Shown here in pieces: positions 1 through 7,988 of a stretch of 21,027 bases of DNA. The DNA is taken from the NCBI GenBank assembly GCA_002691725.1, contig NZIT01000042.1, positions 1 through 21,027 of the forward strand, written 5' to 3'. Each line of letters starts with the position of its first letter. The stretch's first letter is position 1. The notes beneath the pieces are model-generated. The model did no database searches. It was not told the DNA's origin and saw nothing but the letters and a program-made list of their open reading frames with translations. A program made the position numbers and the translations under genes. The DNA comes from SAR116 cluster bacterium. Lineage in GTDB: Bacteria; Pseudomonadota; Alphaproteobacteria; Puniceispirillales; UBA1172.

Positions 1-45
1 GGGGGGTGCGTATTTGGCCCTTTCGTCATTGTTATGCTCAGACAT
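1..45 (-). CDS. Possible 5' end of a gene downstream of argH, cut by the window edge
   Basis: After the argH stop, an ATG at 45 opens a frame that stays open to the window edge (15 codons, beginning MSEHNNDERAKYA). A second ATG at 29 opens another frame. In many alphaproteobacteria argH is followed by a small lipoprotein gene and lysA, so a co-transcribed gene is expected here. The 15 residues are too few to recognise, and neither ATG has a strong Shine-Dalgarno sequence. This is a position-based guess only. Confidence 0.25.
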   Translation of the reverse strand, partial: MSEHNNDERAKYAPP

Positions 46-60
46 AACGCATGTCAGTGA

Positions 61-1467
61 TCAAGAAAACCGTTTTCTGGCCTCCGCAATAGCGGCACGA
101 ACCTGTTCAGGCGCAGTACCGCCAAAACTCTTGCGTGACATCACCGAAGCCGCGGGGTCAAGAACAGCCAGGCAACTGGCATCACATCCAGCATGAACAG
201 ATTGCAGATCAGCCAAGCTTAATTGATCAAGCCGCAGTTGCTTTTTCTCAGCCAAAGCCACCACCTGCCCAGTAATATGGTGGGCTTCACGAAACGGCAG
301 CCCAAGCGCAGACACTAGCCAATCTGCCAAGTCTGTTGCGGTCGCAAAGCCAGCATCAAGCGCTGATCGCATCGCGTCTTTGTTCACCGTCATATCGCGG
401 ATCATGCCTTCCATCACAGCAATGGCCAAGCCCAGATGATCGCTCGCATCAAAGACCGGCTCTTTATCCTCTTGCATGTCTTTGCCATAGGTCATGGGCA
501 AGCCCTTAATCACCGTTAGCATGGTGATGAATGCTCCGGTGATCCGTCCCGGTTTGGCACGCACAAGTTCAGCCGCATCAGGGTTGCGTTTTTGCGGCAT
601 AATGGATGAGCCTGTTGAAAACGCATCAGATAGTTGAATAAATGCAAACCGATCAGATGACCAGATGATAATTTCCTCAGCCAGCCTTGATAAATGGGTG
701 GCCGTAATCGCCGCCGCCGCTAAATATTCCATGGCAAAATCACGCGCTGAAACCGCATCCATAGAATTCGCCATAGGAGCATCAAAGCCTAATGCTGAGG
801 CGGTCATATGACGATCAATAGGAAAAGATGTTCCCGCCAATGCCGCCGCCCCCAAGGGTGATAGGTTTAGCCGTTGCCGCGCATCCCGAAACCGCCCCCG
901 ATCACGACCAAGCATTTCTACATAAGCCATCAAATGATGCCCAAATGTAACCGGCTGGGCAGTTTGAAGATGCGTATATCCGGGCATTAATGTATCAGCA
1001 TGCTGTTCCGCCTGATCTATCAAGGCAAGTTGCAATGCCTTACATGCGATATCAATATCATCACATTGCTGGCGCACCCATAGCCTTAAATCGGTGGCGA
1101 CCTGATCATTGCGTGAACGGGCGGTGTGAAGCCGTCCTGCTGGCTCCCCAATTAGCGTTTTCAGCCGCGCTTCTATATTCATGTGAATATCCTCAAGCGC
1201 ATGTGAGAAGGTGAATGCCCCTGAACTAATCTCATCACGAATAGTGCTAAGTCCTGACAAAATCGCATCAGCATCACCCGCGCTGATAATACCTTTAGCA
1301 GCAAGCATTCTTGCATGCGCTTCTGATCCGGCGATATCCTGCTCATATAGCCGCTGGTCAAAATCAATAGAAGCATTTACCGCAACCATCAAATCATCTT
1401 GTGTGCCTGAAAATCGGCCACCCCATATAGAGCTGGTGGAATTTGACTTGTTTCCCCGTTTTGTCAT
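61..1467 (-). CDS. argH: Argininosuccinate lyase
   Basis: Last step of arginine synthesis: splits argininosuccinate into arginine and fumarate in the cytoplasm, as a homotetramer. The 468-residue length is normal for the family. Visible motifs are the N-terminal WGGRF (15-19), HTARSRNDQ (114-122), the YTHLQ loop with the conserved histidine near 166, and the fumarase/aspartase superfamily signature [12 protein letters not shown] (286-297), whose loop serine is catalytic in the family. No key residue is missing. The start is the ATG at 1467, only 14 bp from the divergent tlpA-like gene, so its promoter must overlap that gene. The tlpA/argH arrangement is common in alphaproteobacteria. Confidence 0.97.
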   Translation of the reverse strand: MTKRGNKSNSTSSIWGGRFSGTQDDLMVAVNASIDFDQRLYEQDIAGSEAHARMLAAKGIISAGDADAILSGLSTIRDEISSGAFTFSHALEDIHMNIEARLKTLIGEPAGRLHTARSRNDQVATDLRLWVRQQCDDIDIACKALQLALIDQAEQHADTLMPGYTHLQTAQPVTFGHHLMAYVEMLGRDRGRFRDARQRLNLSPLGAAALAGTSFPIDRHMTASALGFDAPMANSMDAVSARDFAMEYLAAAAITATHLSRLAEEIIIWSSDRFAFIQLSDAFSTGSSIMPQKRNPDAAELVRAKPGRITGAFITMLTVIKGLPMTYGKDMQEDKEPVFDASDHLGLAIAVMEGMIRDMTVNKDAMRSALDAGFATATDLADWLVSALGLPFREAHHITGQVVALAEKKQLRLDQLSLADLQSVHAGCDASCLAVLDPAASVMSRKSFGGTAPEQVRAAIAEARKRFS

Positions 1468-1481
1468 GCTATTAATCCTTC

Positions 1482-2069
1482 ATGCACCATTTTGATAAAA
1501 TCAAAAGTAAGACCCTGCTGTCATCCCTTAATTGGTCGAGACGCCGCTTTACGATGCATCTGGCGTCAGGTTTTGGCGGTATTGTTGCATCTTCGCTTAT
1601 GTTGCCATCCGCTCATGCCGTTCTGGATACACTGAAACCCATTGCCATGCCAAGCCCGAAAACCACATTTCTTGATGCAAATGGTAATACAGCATGGCTG
1701 GCGGATTGGCTTGGCACTCCATTATTGGTGAATTTTTGGGCTACATGGTGCCCGCCATGTATTCATGAATTGCCATCATTGATGCGGCTTGACAAGCATC
1801 TTCGGCAATATGATATGGCTGTCCTTTTGATCAGTGTTGACAGGGCAGGCAAGAATAAAGCCTATCCGTTTCTTGAAAATTTAGGCATTACTGGCCCAGA
1901 ATTAGGCTTTGATCCAAAAGGTGATTTAGCCAAATCGGTTGGCATTAAAGCCTTACCGACGAGCTATTGTATCAGGGCGGATGGCGTCATAAATGCGCAA
2001 GTTGTCGGTGATATGGAATGGGATCAAGCGCCAGTGATAGAAACGATCTTGCCGTATTTAAGAGCATAA
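1482..2069 (+). CDS. Exported TlpA-like thioredoxin-fold protein with Tat-type signal
   Basis: A 195-residue periplasmic thiol-disulfide protein of the TlpA/ResA/DsbE type. Residues 19-23 (SRRRF) match the twin-arginine motif, followed by a hydrophobic stretch and a likely cleavage site after AHA at 46. The thioredoxin fold carries WCPPC at 89-93, and a cis-proline loop is visible as ALPTSY. Family members reduce cytochrome c apoprotein or other periplasmic disulfides; which substrate applies here cannot be read from the sequence. No other in-frame ATG lies upstream of the Tat motif, which supports this start, although no clear ribosome binding site is seen. It is divergent from argH and ends just before a strong terminator. 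Confidence 0.88.
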   Translation: MHHFDKIKSKTLLSSLNWSRRRFTMHLASGFGGIVASSLMLPSAHAVLDTLKPIAMPSPKTTFLDANGNTAWLADWLGTPLLVNFWATWCPPCIHELPSLMRLDKHLRQYDMAVLLISVDRAGKNKAYPFLENLGITGPELGFDPKGDLAKSVGIKALPTSYCIRADGVINAQVVGDMEWDQAPVIETILPYLRA

Positions 2070-2097
2070 AAAACGCCCTCATCGGTGAGGGCGTTTT
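2070..2097. terminator. Bidirectional intrinsic terminator between tlpA-like gene and etfA
   Basis: A perfect 12-bp stem (2070-2081 pairing with 2086-2097) with the tetraloop TCGG. The core arm is CGCCCTCA, with A/T runs on both outer sides. Read on the minus strand it ends in six T, and on the plus strand in four T. It sits between two convergent genes, starting one base after the tlpA-like stop codon and 25 bp from the etfA stop, so it can serve both. Confidence 0.92.
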
Positions 2098-2121
2098 GAT
2101 GTTGGTTTGATATGCCTGGCT

Positions 2122-3054
2122 TTAGCCGAGCTGGCTATCCAATTCAGGCACAGCGTTAAAGAGATCAGAAACAAGCCCATAATCGGCGACCTGGAAGATA
2201 GGCGCTTCTTCGTCTTTATTGATAGCAACAATGACTTTACTGTCTTTCATCCCGGCTAAATGCTGAATAGCACCTGAGATGCCAACAGCGATATATAGAT
2301 CAGGAGCAACGACTTTTCCGGTCTGGCCGACCTGATAATCATTAGGAACAAAGCCAGCATCAACCGCCGCGCGTGAGGCACCAACAGCTGCATTCAGCTT
2401 ATCTGCAACACTTTCCAGCATGGCAAAATTAGCCCCATCCTGCATCCCGCGGCCGCCAGATACAACAATCTTGGCCGAGGTTAGCTCAGGACGATCAGAT
2501 GAGGATAGCTCTGACTTGACGAAGCTGGATTTGCCAGCATCACCAGTCGCATCAATGGCGCTGACGGCACCGCTACCGCCTGATGTGGCGGCTGGCTCAA
2601 ATGCGGTGGAACGAACCGTGATAACTTTCAAGGCTTCATCAGACTGAACCGTCGCCAGGGCATTGCCCGCATAAATCGGACGCTGAAACGTATCAGCACT
2701 ATCAACGCGAATGATATCAGAGATTTGCGCAACATCTTTGAGAGCCGCAACACCAGGCATAATATTTTTGCCATAGGTCGTCGCTGGCGCAAAGACATGG
2801 CTATACTGATCCGCTAGACCAGCAATCAATGGCACCATATTTTCGGCAATGCCATTTTCATATTCTGCCCCATCAGCGTGGATAACGCCGCTGACACCAG
2901 CGACATTTGCACATTCTGTTGCAACCGCGCCAGCATTATGACCAGCAACAAGCACCGTAATATCACCGCCAACCTGACTTGCGGCGGTAATCGTGTGAAG
3001 CGTCGATGGGTTTAATTCGGAATTATTATGTTCAGCAATAACTAAGATAGACAT
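2122..3054 (-). CDS. etfA: Electron transfer flavoprotein alpha subunit
   Basis: Carries FAD in the EtfAB heterodimer, which passes electrons from acyl-CoA and related dehydrogenases to ETF:ubiquinone oxidoreductase. The C-terminal FAD domain is clear: [27 protein letters not shown], then GAIQHLAGM and [20 protein letters not shown] place the start at the ATG at 3054 (310 aa, beginning [10 protein letters not shown]), because GGAGAG lies about five bases upstream. A longer in-frame TTG at 3066 would start directly after the etfB stop and bury that ribosome binding site in the gene. It follows etfB with 12 bp between them, as is usual, and ends at the bidirectional terminator. Confidence 0.96.
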   Translation of the reverse strand: MSILVIAEHNNSELNPSTLHTITAASQVGGDITVLVAGHNAGAVATECANVAGVSGVIHADGAEYENGIAENMVPLIAGLADQYSHVFAPATTYGKNIMPGVAALKDVAQISDIIRVDSADTFQRPIYAGNALATVQSDEALKVITVRSTAFEPAATSGGSGAVSAIDATGDAGKSSFVKSELSSSDRPELTSAKIVVSGGRGMQDGANFAMLESVADKLNAAVGASRAAVDAGFVPNDYQVGQTGKVVAPDLYIAVGISGAIQHLAGMKDSKVIVAINKDEEAPIFQVADYGLVSDLFNAVPELDSQLG

Positions 3055-3066
3055 TTCACTCTCCAA

Positions 3067-3816
3067 TCAGATAACTTTGGCTTCGTTTTTAAGTTTTTCG
3101 ACCAATGAAGGCACCGTATCAACCATGATACCAGCTTCGCGTGCTGGTGGTTCTTCGACTTTAAGCGTTTTCAGACGCTGACTTGCATCAACACCCAGAT
3201 CATCCAGACTAATCTGATCAATCGGCTTCTTCTTGGCTTTCATGATATTTGGCAATGAGGCGTAACGCGGCTCATTCAGGCGCAGATCAACGGTGATAAC
3301 CGCAGGCATTGGGCATGTGATATGCTCAAGCCCGCTATCAACTTCGCGGATAATGTTAAGCGCGCTATCTTTAATTTCAACACCTGAGGCAAATGTTGCT
3401 TGTGGCCAACCTGTTAATGTTGCCAGCATTTGCCCGGTTTGGTTGCTGTCATCATCAATAGACTGCTTGCCCATAATGACCAAGCCCGGCTCCTCTTTAG
3501 CGATAACCGCCTTCAGAATTTTGGCAATAGCAAGGGGTTCAGTATCATGTGATGCTTGCACATGAATGCCGCGATCAGCACCCATAGCCAAGGCTGTTCT
3601 TATCGTTTCCTGTGATTGATCAGGGCCGATAGAAACAGCAATAACTTCGTCTGCGGCGCCAGCTTCTTTAAACCGAATGGCTTGCTCAACAGCAATCTCA
3701 TCAAAAGGGTTCATGGCCATTTTTACATTGGCTAATTCAACGCCTGACTGGTCAGCCTTGACGCGCACCTTGACGTTGTAATCAATAACTCTCTTTACTG
3801 GTACGAGTATCTTCAT
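3067..3816 (-). CDS. etfB: Electron transfer flavoprotein beta subunit
   Basis: Beta subunit of EtfAB, 249 residues, the usual length. It opens with [20 protein letters not shown]. It continues with the family block [22 protein letters not shown], then GADRGIHV and [19 protein letters not shown] (the AMP-binding side of the subunit), and [21 protein letters not shown] near the end. That last segment contains the 'recognition loop' and methylation-motif region known in other EtfB proteins. A good ribosome binding site (GGAGA) lies upstream of the ATG at 3816. It sits second to last in the HIG1-like/pduO/etfB/etfA run. Confidence 0.96.
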   Translation of the reverse strand: MKILVPVKRVIDYNVKVRVKADQSGVELANVKMAMNPFDEIAVEQAIRFKEAGAADEVIAVSIGPDQSQETIRTALAMGADRGIHVQASHDTEPLAIAKILKAVIAKEEPGLVIMGKQSIDDDSNQTGQMLATLTGWPQATFASGVEIKDSALNIIREVDSGLEHITCPMPAVITVDLRLNEPRYASLPNIMKAKKKPIDQISLDDLGVDASQRLKTLKVEEPPAREAGIMVDTVPSLVEKLKNEAKVI

Positions 3817-3884
3817 TTTGTTGGTTCTCCATAAGTATTCATCAAAACAGAATTACAAAGACTTATATATTCCTTTTATGGTCG

Positions 3885-4460
3885 TTAAGCATTAGCTGCA
3901 GGCTTCCACAAGACATCACCATCATGTTGCTGATTAATGGAACGCGCCATGACAAACAGATGATCTGATAGGCGATTAATATATTGCATGGCCGATTCTC
4001 CGACAGGTTCTTCTGTTGATAATCGCGTCATATCACGTTCGGCTCGTCTTGTCATCGCCCTAGCCAGATGGATATAGGCAGCGGCATCTTGACCGCCGGG
4101 CAGAACGAATGAGTTTAGGGGCTGCAATGAGCCATTCATGGCATCAATTTCTGTCTCTAATCGAATGACTTGGTTATCTGTCACCCGCAGCACCTCATTG
4201 GGTCTTTCTTCACCAAAAGGGGTCGCCAGATCAGCACCCAGATCAAATAGATCATTTTGTATGCGTGCCAGCATCATATCAAAGCTGTCATCGGCAAGTG
4301 GTGCTGTATGCAAGCGGCAGATACCAATGATGGAATTAACCTCATCCACTGTGCCGAACGCGGTCGGCCGAATAGAATGTTTAGATACGCGGTGACCATT
4401 GACAAGGCTGGTTTCACCCTTATCGCCTGTTCGCGTGTATATTTTATTCAGCTTGACCAT
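3885..4460 (-). CDS. PduO-type ATP:cob(I)alamin adenosyltransferase
   Basis: Transfers the 5'-deoxyadenosyl group of ATP to cob(I)alamin to make coenzyme B12. The 191 residues match the PduO-type family: N-terminal KIYTRTGDKGETSLVNGHRVSK (start of the ATP site), DEVNSIIG, the RAMTRRAERDM helix and YINRLSDHLFVMAR near the C-terminus. It has no extra domain. The start ATG at 4460 has GGAAAG upstream. It lies 68 bp upstream of etfB and 40 bp downstream of the HIG1-like gene. Placement beside ETF genes is frequent in alphaproteobacteria and fits methylmalonyl-CoA mutase-dependent acyl-CoA breakdown, though no mutase gene is in the window. Confidence 0.92.
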   Translation of the reverse strand: MVKLNKIYTRTGDKGETSLVNGHRVSKHSIRPTAFGTVDEVNSIIGICRLHTAPLADDSFDMMLARIQNDLFDLGADLATPFGEERPNEVLRVTDNQVIRLETEIDAMNGSLQPLNSFVLPGGQDAAAYIHLARAMTRRAERDMTRLSTEEPVGESAMQYINRLSDHLFVMARSINQQHDGDVLWKPAANA

Positions 4461-4500
4461 AATATTCTTTCCATAACTTCCATATTTATATTCTGCTATA

Positions 4501-4695
4501 TTATCGGCTAAACAATAAAATCAGCACAAAAATGAGAATGGCTAGCGCCTGTAAAATGATACGCCAGCGCATAATTGTGTTTGACCAGTTGAAATTATAT
4601 TCGCCCCCTCTGGCCATTGTTAAAACACCCCAGAACAGAACGCCGGCGACTGCACCCATGGTAATAAACAGAACAATATACGAGAAACTGACCAT
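4501..4695 (-). CDS. Small twin-transmembrane protein, HIG1 domain-like
   Basis: A 64-residue membrane protein with two hydrophobic segments, about residues 4-26 and 45-62, joined by a short polar loop containing RGGEYN and SNTIMRWRIILQALAI. The loop followed by MRWR-x-x-LQ is the hallmark of the HIG1/hypoxia-induced family of twin-TM proteins, which in bacteria and mitochondria associate with respiratory complexes. The exact role of bacterial versions is unclear. AAAGGA lies upstream of the ATG. It is first in the run leading to the PduO-type gene and etfBA. Confidence 0.82.
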   Translation of the reverse strand: MVSFSYIVLFITMGAVAGVLFWGVLTMARGGEYNFNWSNTIMRWRIILQALAILIFVLILLFSR

Positions 4696-4809
4696 GTTAT
4701 GTATTATCCTTTATTAGCCCGACTTATTTACAAAAAGTCCTCTATTTGTACAGATAATAAATGAAGCGTAAATATCAATCTTGTCGCAGGCAACATTAAC
4801 GGTAAAGCA

Positions 4810-5709
4810 TTACATAAAATCTGCTGGCAAATCATATCCATGTCGCCGCGATGCCGCAACCAGAGTATTTCGTAACAAACAAGCGATCGTCATTGGCCCA
4901 ACACCGCCAGGGACAGGGGTAATGGCACTAGCGACTTGGCTGGCTTCGGCAAAATTAACATCACCTGTGATCCGCGATTTGCCCTCACCCCGTTCAGGCG
5001 CAGGAACACGATTGATCCCAACATCAATAATGACCGCACCAGGTTTTACCCAATCACCGCGGATCATTTCAGGTCTGCCGACGGCCGCCACCAAAATATC
5101 GGCCTCACGGCAAATGGCGGGTAAATCCTTGCTCCGTGAATGAGCCACCGTAATCGTGCAATTTTCTGATAGTAGCAGCTGCGCCATAGGTTTCCCTACA
5201 ATGTTCGAGCGACCAACAATCACCGCATGTTTTCCGCTAAGATCGCCAAGCGTATCTTTGAGCAGAAGCAAGCTGCCAAATGGTGTACATGGGACAAGCG
5301 AAGGCAGCCCAGCCCACAGCCGACCAACATTAACCACATGGAAGCCGTCAACATCCTTATCGGCTGATATCGCATTAATAATCGCGTCAGCATCAATCTG
5401 ATCAGGAAGCGGCAATTGCACAAGAATCCCGTCAACCGCGTTATCAGTATTAAGCTGTTCAATCAGCGCCAGCAATTCAGCTTGGCTAGTGGTAACAGGC
5501 AGGCGGTGTTCAATGGAAAGCATGCCGCTGGCTTCGGTTGTTTTAATCTTGTTGCGAACATAAACCTCACTTGCCGGATCATTGCCGACCAATACCACCG
5601 CCAAAGCAGGTTGCGGTGCGCCTGAAGCCATGATGGTTGCAACAGCCTTGCCGATAGATTGCGCTAACTTGGCCGCAAAGGCTTTCCCATCAATAATAGC
5701 TGCACTCAT
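4810..5709 (-). CDS. folD: Bifunctional methylene-THF dehydrogenase / methenyl-THF cyclohydrolase
   Basis: Interconverts 5,10-methylene-, 5,10-methenyl- and 10-formyl-tetrahydrofolate in the cytoplasm, feeding purine and formyl-methionine synthesis. Recognised by YVRNKIK (catalytic tyrosine and lysines near 50-56), [14 protein letters not shown], the NADP-site motif [14 protein letters not shown] and the C-terminal [10 protein letters not shown] signature. It is about 300 residues, full length. Two ATGs are adjacent, at 5712 and 5709. GAGG stands two bases before the first and five before the second, so I prefer 5709 (MSAAIIDGK). It lies downstream of yggT on the same strand; the DUF167 gene often found between them in related genomes is absent. 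Confidence 0.96.
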   Translation of the reverse strand: MSAAIIDGKAFAAKLAQSIGKAVATIMASGAPQPALAVVLVGNDPASEVYVRNKIKTTEASGMLSIEHRLPVTTSQAELLALIEQLNTDNAVDGILVQLPLPDQIDADAIINAISADKDVDGFHVVNVGRLWAGLPSLVPCTPFGSLLLLKDTLGDLSGKHAVIVGRSNIVGKPMAQLLLSENCTITVAHSRSKDLPAICREADILVAAVGRPEMIRGDWVKPGAVIIDVGINRVPAPERGEGKSRITGDVNFAEASQVASAITPVPGGVGPMTIACLLRNTLVAASRRHGYDLPADFM

Positions 5710-5821
5710 CATGACCTCGCTTGATTTTGTAAATGACGTTAATGCAAACTGCCTTACTCGGTGATGTATTAGTGTGACTATATCGCCAGATTATGCCCAT
5801 TTGCCGACATCATAAAATGCA

Positions 5822-6154
5822 TTAGCCAGAAAATGTTTTGGCGATTAAAATGATAATATCCTTGAGCAGGGGGCCGATAAAATACTGCGCCAGGATCAAG
5901 GTGACAATTGGTGATAAATCAAGCCCGCCCATATTCGGGATAAGCCGATATTGCAACCGCCTGAATGGCAGTAGGATAGGATCATGAACAGCTGATAAGC
6001 TGCCTAGAATGGCGCGCACAACGGGCTGATATGGATTGATAATACGGAAAATGATCAGCCAAGAAGAAATGATATAGGCAAGTAACGTCCAGATATAAAG
6101 CGCCACAAGAACGTCGACAAGTCTCAGCAAGGCGATGAAGAAATATGTATCCAT
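5822..6154 (-). CDS. YggT family integral membrane protein
   Basis: A 110-residue protein with two YggT repeats: hydrophobic segments at about 5-36 and 78-107, separated by an amphipathic stretch. The telling motif is DPILLPFRRL, followed by LDLSPIVTLILAQYF; similar blocks mark nearly all YggT proteins. Members are linked to osmotic shock resistance, cell division or photosystem-like complex assembly in different lineages; the role here is unknown. The start ATG at 6154 has GGAG only at a rather long distance. It lies upstream of folD, with about 110 bp between the genes and nothing recognisable in that gap. Confidence 0.9.
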   Translation of the reverse strand: MDTYFFIALLRLVDVLVALYIWTLLAYIISSWLIIFRIINPYQPVVRAILGSLSAVHDPILLPFRRLQYRLIPNMGGLDLSPIVTLILAQYFIGPLLKDIIILIAKTFSG

Positions 6155-6175
6155 TTGATTCTAAAGCATCTCCTC

Positions 6176-6206
6176 TTGACAAATAAAGCGGAATTATGAT
6201 TAAAAT
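6176..6206 (+). promoter_or_regulatory. Putative sigma70 promoter for the lipoprotein gene
   Basis: A perfect -35 box TTGACA at 6176-6181 is followed by an A/T-rich -10 region: ATTAAA at 6199 (17-bp spacer) or TAAAAT at 6201 (19-bp spacer). This lies 33 to 40 bp upstream of the ATG at 6239, in the 84-bp gap between yggT and the lipoprotein gene. The -35 box is convincing; the -10 box is only fair. Confidence 0.45.
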
Positions 6207-6238
6207 ATCAATTAAATTATTGAGATGAAGTTCTTTTT

Positions 6239-6685
6239 ATGAACAGTACAACAAAAGCCTTTACCAAAAATGCTATCCTAAATTTTGGATTTACTCAAGG
6301 TATGGTTTTATCAGCTATACTCCTTATCATGATTGTCGGCCTTGCCGGGTGCCAAACGACTTCGCCCATGATGGCTGATGATCAATCTGATACGACACTT
6401 GATGCCAGTTTAGATAGCGGCGAGAGCAGCTCACTTGACGCAACTGATAGCGTTGAAAACGCAACAGATATAGATCATAGTGAATTAATTTTTACAGAAG
6501 GGCTAGGCTATCAAATATCATGGCCGCTCGAAGAAAGATTTATTATTACACCGCCTCAAAACCTGCGGAAAGTGATGCTGAAAACCTGTCAGGATACAGG
6601 ATATATCACCCCTTACATTAATACCATTGAGTTTGAAAATAATGGCATTAAAGCCTATTTCCTATGTCGTGGCTTTGGCGGGTGA
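6239..6685 (+). CDS. Predicted lipoprotein of unknown function
   Basis: A 148-residue protein. A hydrophobic stretch (about 22-36) ends in the lipobox LAGC with the lipidated cysteine at 38, followed by QTTSP. Next comes an acidic, Ser/Asp-rich linker (about 43-80) and a small C-terminal domain of about 65 residues (FTEGLGYQISWPLEERF...). That domain holds two cysteines, in KTCQDTG and YFLCRGF, which could form a disulfide in the periplasm. An in-frame ATG at 6301 would give a 17-residue signal peptide but with no positive N-terminal charge, so I keep 6239. I do not recognise the family. An imperfect stem-loop (6678-6683 pairing with 6709-6714) spans the stop but lacks a T run. Confidence 0.7.
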   Translation: MNSTTKAFTKNAILNFGFTQGMVLSAILLIMIVGLAGCQTTSPMMADDQSDTTLDASLDSGESSSLDATDSVENATDIDHSELIFTEGLGYQISWPLEERFIITPPQNLRKVMLKTCQDTGYITPYINTIEFENNGIKAYFLCRGFGG

Positions 6686-6812
6686 GCGCATGTGATCGCG
6701 CCTCGCCTACCCGCGCTTTACCTGATTTTATCCCACTTGATTTTTCCGATCTAAACTCCACCCTTAGATAATATTGGCTTTGCATTATTTATCATCTGAG
6801 GAGGGCTTTTTG

Positions 6813-7307
6813 ATGCGTTTTGATTTGGCAGGGAAACACGGTTTGGCATGTCTAATGGCTTTTATGCTGATGCTGATGCCTATATCGGTATTGGCTGATC
6901 AACATGACAGTCTCATTATGCCTGACCCATCTTTGCAACCCGAAGATGTAGTGACCATTCAAATGATGGCATTGCAAAACAATGATAATATTAGCGATGA
7001 TTTAGGGCTTCGGCAGACATGGGTGTTTGCCCATCCCGATAATAAAGCCGTGACAGGGCCTTATGACAGATTTGCTATGATGCTGCGAAACCCGACATAT
7101 CTGCCGATGATTAATCACCGTAATTTTGAAATCATTGATCAACGCCAAGAGCCGGGTGAGGTAAAGTTTCTGATTGAGATGGAAACCCCTGAAAATCTGC
7201 TCTATCGCTTTGTCTGGGTTGTTAAGAAAGTCGAAGATGGCGATGAGATCGGATCTTGGATGACGTCTGCTGTATCAGCACCGATGCAGGCAGGTGAGGG
7301 AAGTTAA
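6813..7307 (+). CDS. Exported DUF4864-like protein
   Basis: A 164-residue secreted protein. The signal peptide is MRFDLAGKHGLACLMAFMLM and onward to a probable cleavage after LADQ or VLA near residue 29. The mature part starts PDPSLQPEDVVTIQMMALQNND, then FAHPDNKAVTGPYDRFAMMLRNPTYLPMINHRN and a beta-rich end. This pattern, with an N-terminal helix, a 'dN...TGP..RF..M' block and a cystatin/SnoaL-like small fold, resembles DUF4864 proteins of bacteria and plants. Function is unknown. AGGAGGG sits eight bases before the ATG at 6813 and fixes that start. A longer TTG start at 6774 would place the ribosome binding site inside the gene and spoil the signal peptide. Confidence 0.72.
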   Translation: MRFDLAGKHGLACLMAFMLMLMPISVLADQHDSLIMPDPSLQPEDVVTIQMMALQNNDNISDDLGLRQTWVFAHPDNKAVTGPYDRFAMMLRNPTYLPMINHRNFEIIDQRQEPGEVKFLIEMETPENLLYRFVWVVKKVEDGDEIGSWMTSAVSAPMQAGEGS

Positions 7308-7343
7308 GGCGCAATTGTGGGAAGTATTCCAAGCGTCTTGTTA

Positions 7344-7403
7344 ACAGAACCTGAGCCTGTTTTAATCTATGCGTGAACATATATATAGGGAGTCAGGTTC
7401 TGT
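7344..7403. repeat. Perfect 11-bp inverted repeat with 38-bp spacer
   Basis: ACAGAACCTGA at 7344-7354 is exactly the reverse complement of TCAGGTTCTGT at 7393-7403. It lies in the 114-bp gap between the convergent DUF4864-like and DUF1127 genes. It could form a long-looped hairpin acting in termination, or be the ends of a tiny inserted element. The spacer contains an A/T stretch (ATATATATA) and no ORF. Confidence 0.55.
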
Positions 7404-7421
7404 CAGATGTGGCGGGTAAGA

Positions 7422-7637
7422 TTAAGCCGCTGACTTCGTGTTATCGTTATCGACAATCTGACGAGCCCGGTCTTTAATCTGCCAACGGCTGATGCCGATA
7501 TCATTAAGTGTCCGGTTATCCAGCTGTTCCAGAGAGGACATAATCCGATTGATCCGCATCTTGCGATTAAGGGCTGTAATGCCAGAAAACCGGCAGAATT
7601 CATCATTGGCTGTTTTAATAATAGTTTGAATGCTCAT
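7422..7637 (-). CDS. DUF1127 (YjiS-like) small protein
   Basis: A 71-residue soluble protein. The C-terminal half carries the DUF1127 core LDNRTLNDIGISRWQIKDRAR (about 39-59), matching the family pattern L-x-D-R-x-L-x-D-I-G-h-x-R. The N-terminal half (MSIQTIIKTANDEFCRFSG) replaces the longer helix seen in some members. Small DUF1127 proteins in alphaproteobacteria bind RNA and influence phosphate and carbon metabolism or small-RNA turnover, so a regulatory role is possible. It is a single-gene unit with its own likely promoter. Confidence 0.83.
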   Translation of the reverse strand: MSIQTIIKTANDEFCRFSGITALNRKMRINRIMSSLEQLDNRTLNDIGISRWQIKDRARQIVDNDNTKSAA

Positions 7638-7988
7638 AGCGTGTATCCAGAAAAAAGAGGTTATAGGAGGAAGTTCTTAACGCTTATATATACCTCTTGA
7701 TTTCGCTTGTTAAGTGCCCGAAAAGTAATAAAAAATCAAGATTTGTCGGTTATCATATAGTCTAGCAATCTCATTATCTTTAAGCGCTCAAAATGATAAT
7801 AAAATATCTCTGAAATCAATGCCGCAATCGCATTAATTACTTTGGCGGTTTTTCGCCGCGTCACTCTGCCACATCATGCCTTTATCCGATCAGGTTTTGT
7901 CCTAATTTGATAATGTGACGTATCGCATCCGATTAGCCAGAGATGCGCTTAACAAAGGCCTAATCCGAACCGAGTGGGATCAGATATT
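7638..7988. other. 351-bp intergenic stretch between divergent genes
   Basis: A/T-rich spacer between the DUF1127 gene and the FAD oxidoreductase gene. I checked both strands for short ORFs and found none longer than about 14 codons. It holds the likely DUF1127 promoter (7685-7713) and a weak hairpin GGCG/CGCC at 7844-7857. No RNA gene fold is obvious. A small RNA cannot be excluded by eye. Confidence 0.5.
7685..7713 (-). promoter_or_regulatory. Putative sigma70 promoter for the DUF1127 gene
   Basis: On the minus strand, TTAACA (7713-7708) and TATATA (7690-7685) are separated by exactly 17 bp. The -10 box ends 47 bp before the ATG, giving a 5' leader of roughly 40 nt. Both boxes deviate from consensus at one or two positions. 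Confidence 0.45.

Noticed and set aside
14..196. Plus-strand ORF over the argH 3' end
   Set aside because: Antisense to argH, whose motifs are unmistakable; no ribosome binding site and no recognisable protein.
1179..1495. ORFs overlapping the start of argH in other frames on both strands
   Set aside because: They cover conserved argH coding sequence and translate to low-complexity, family-free peptides.
3055..3066. TTG start at 3066 for etfA
   Set aside because: The ATG at 3054 has a well-spaced GGAGAG, which the longer version would place inside the gene; the family starts at that ATG.
6678..6714. Terminator after the lipoprotein gene
   Set aside because: The stem has a bulge and no T run follows; too weak to call.
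6774..6812. TTG start at 6774 for the DUF4864-like protein
   Set aside because: AGGAGGG before the ATG at 6813 and an intact signal peptide from there are far better.
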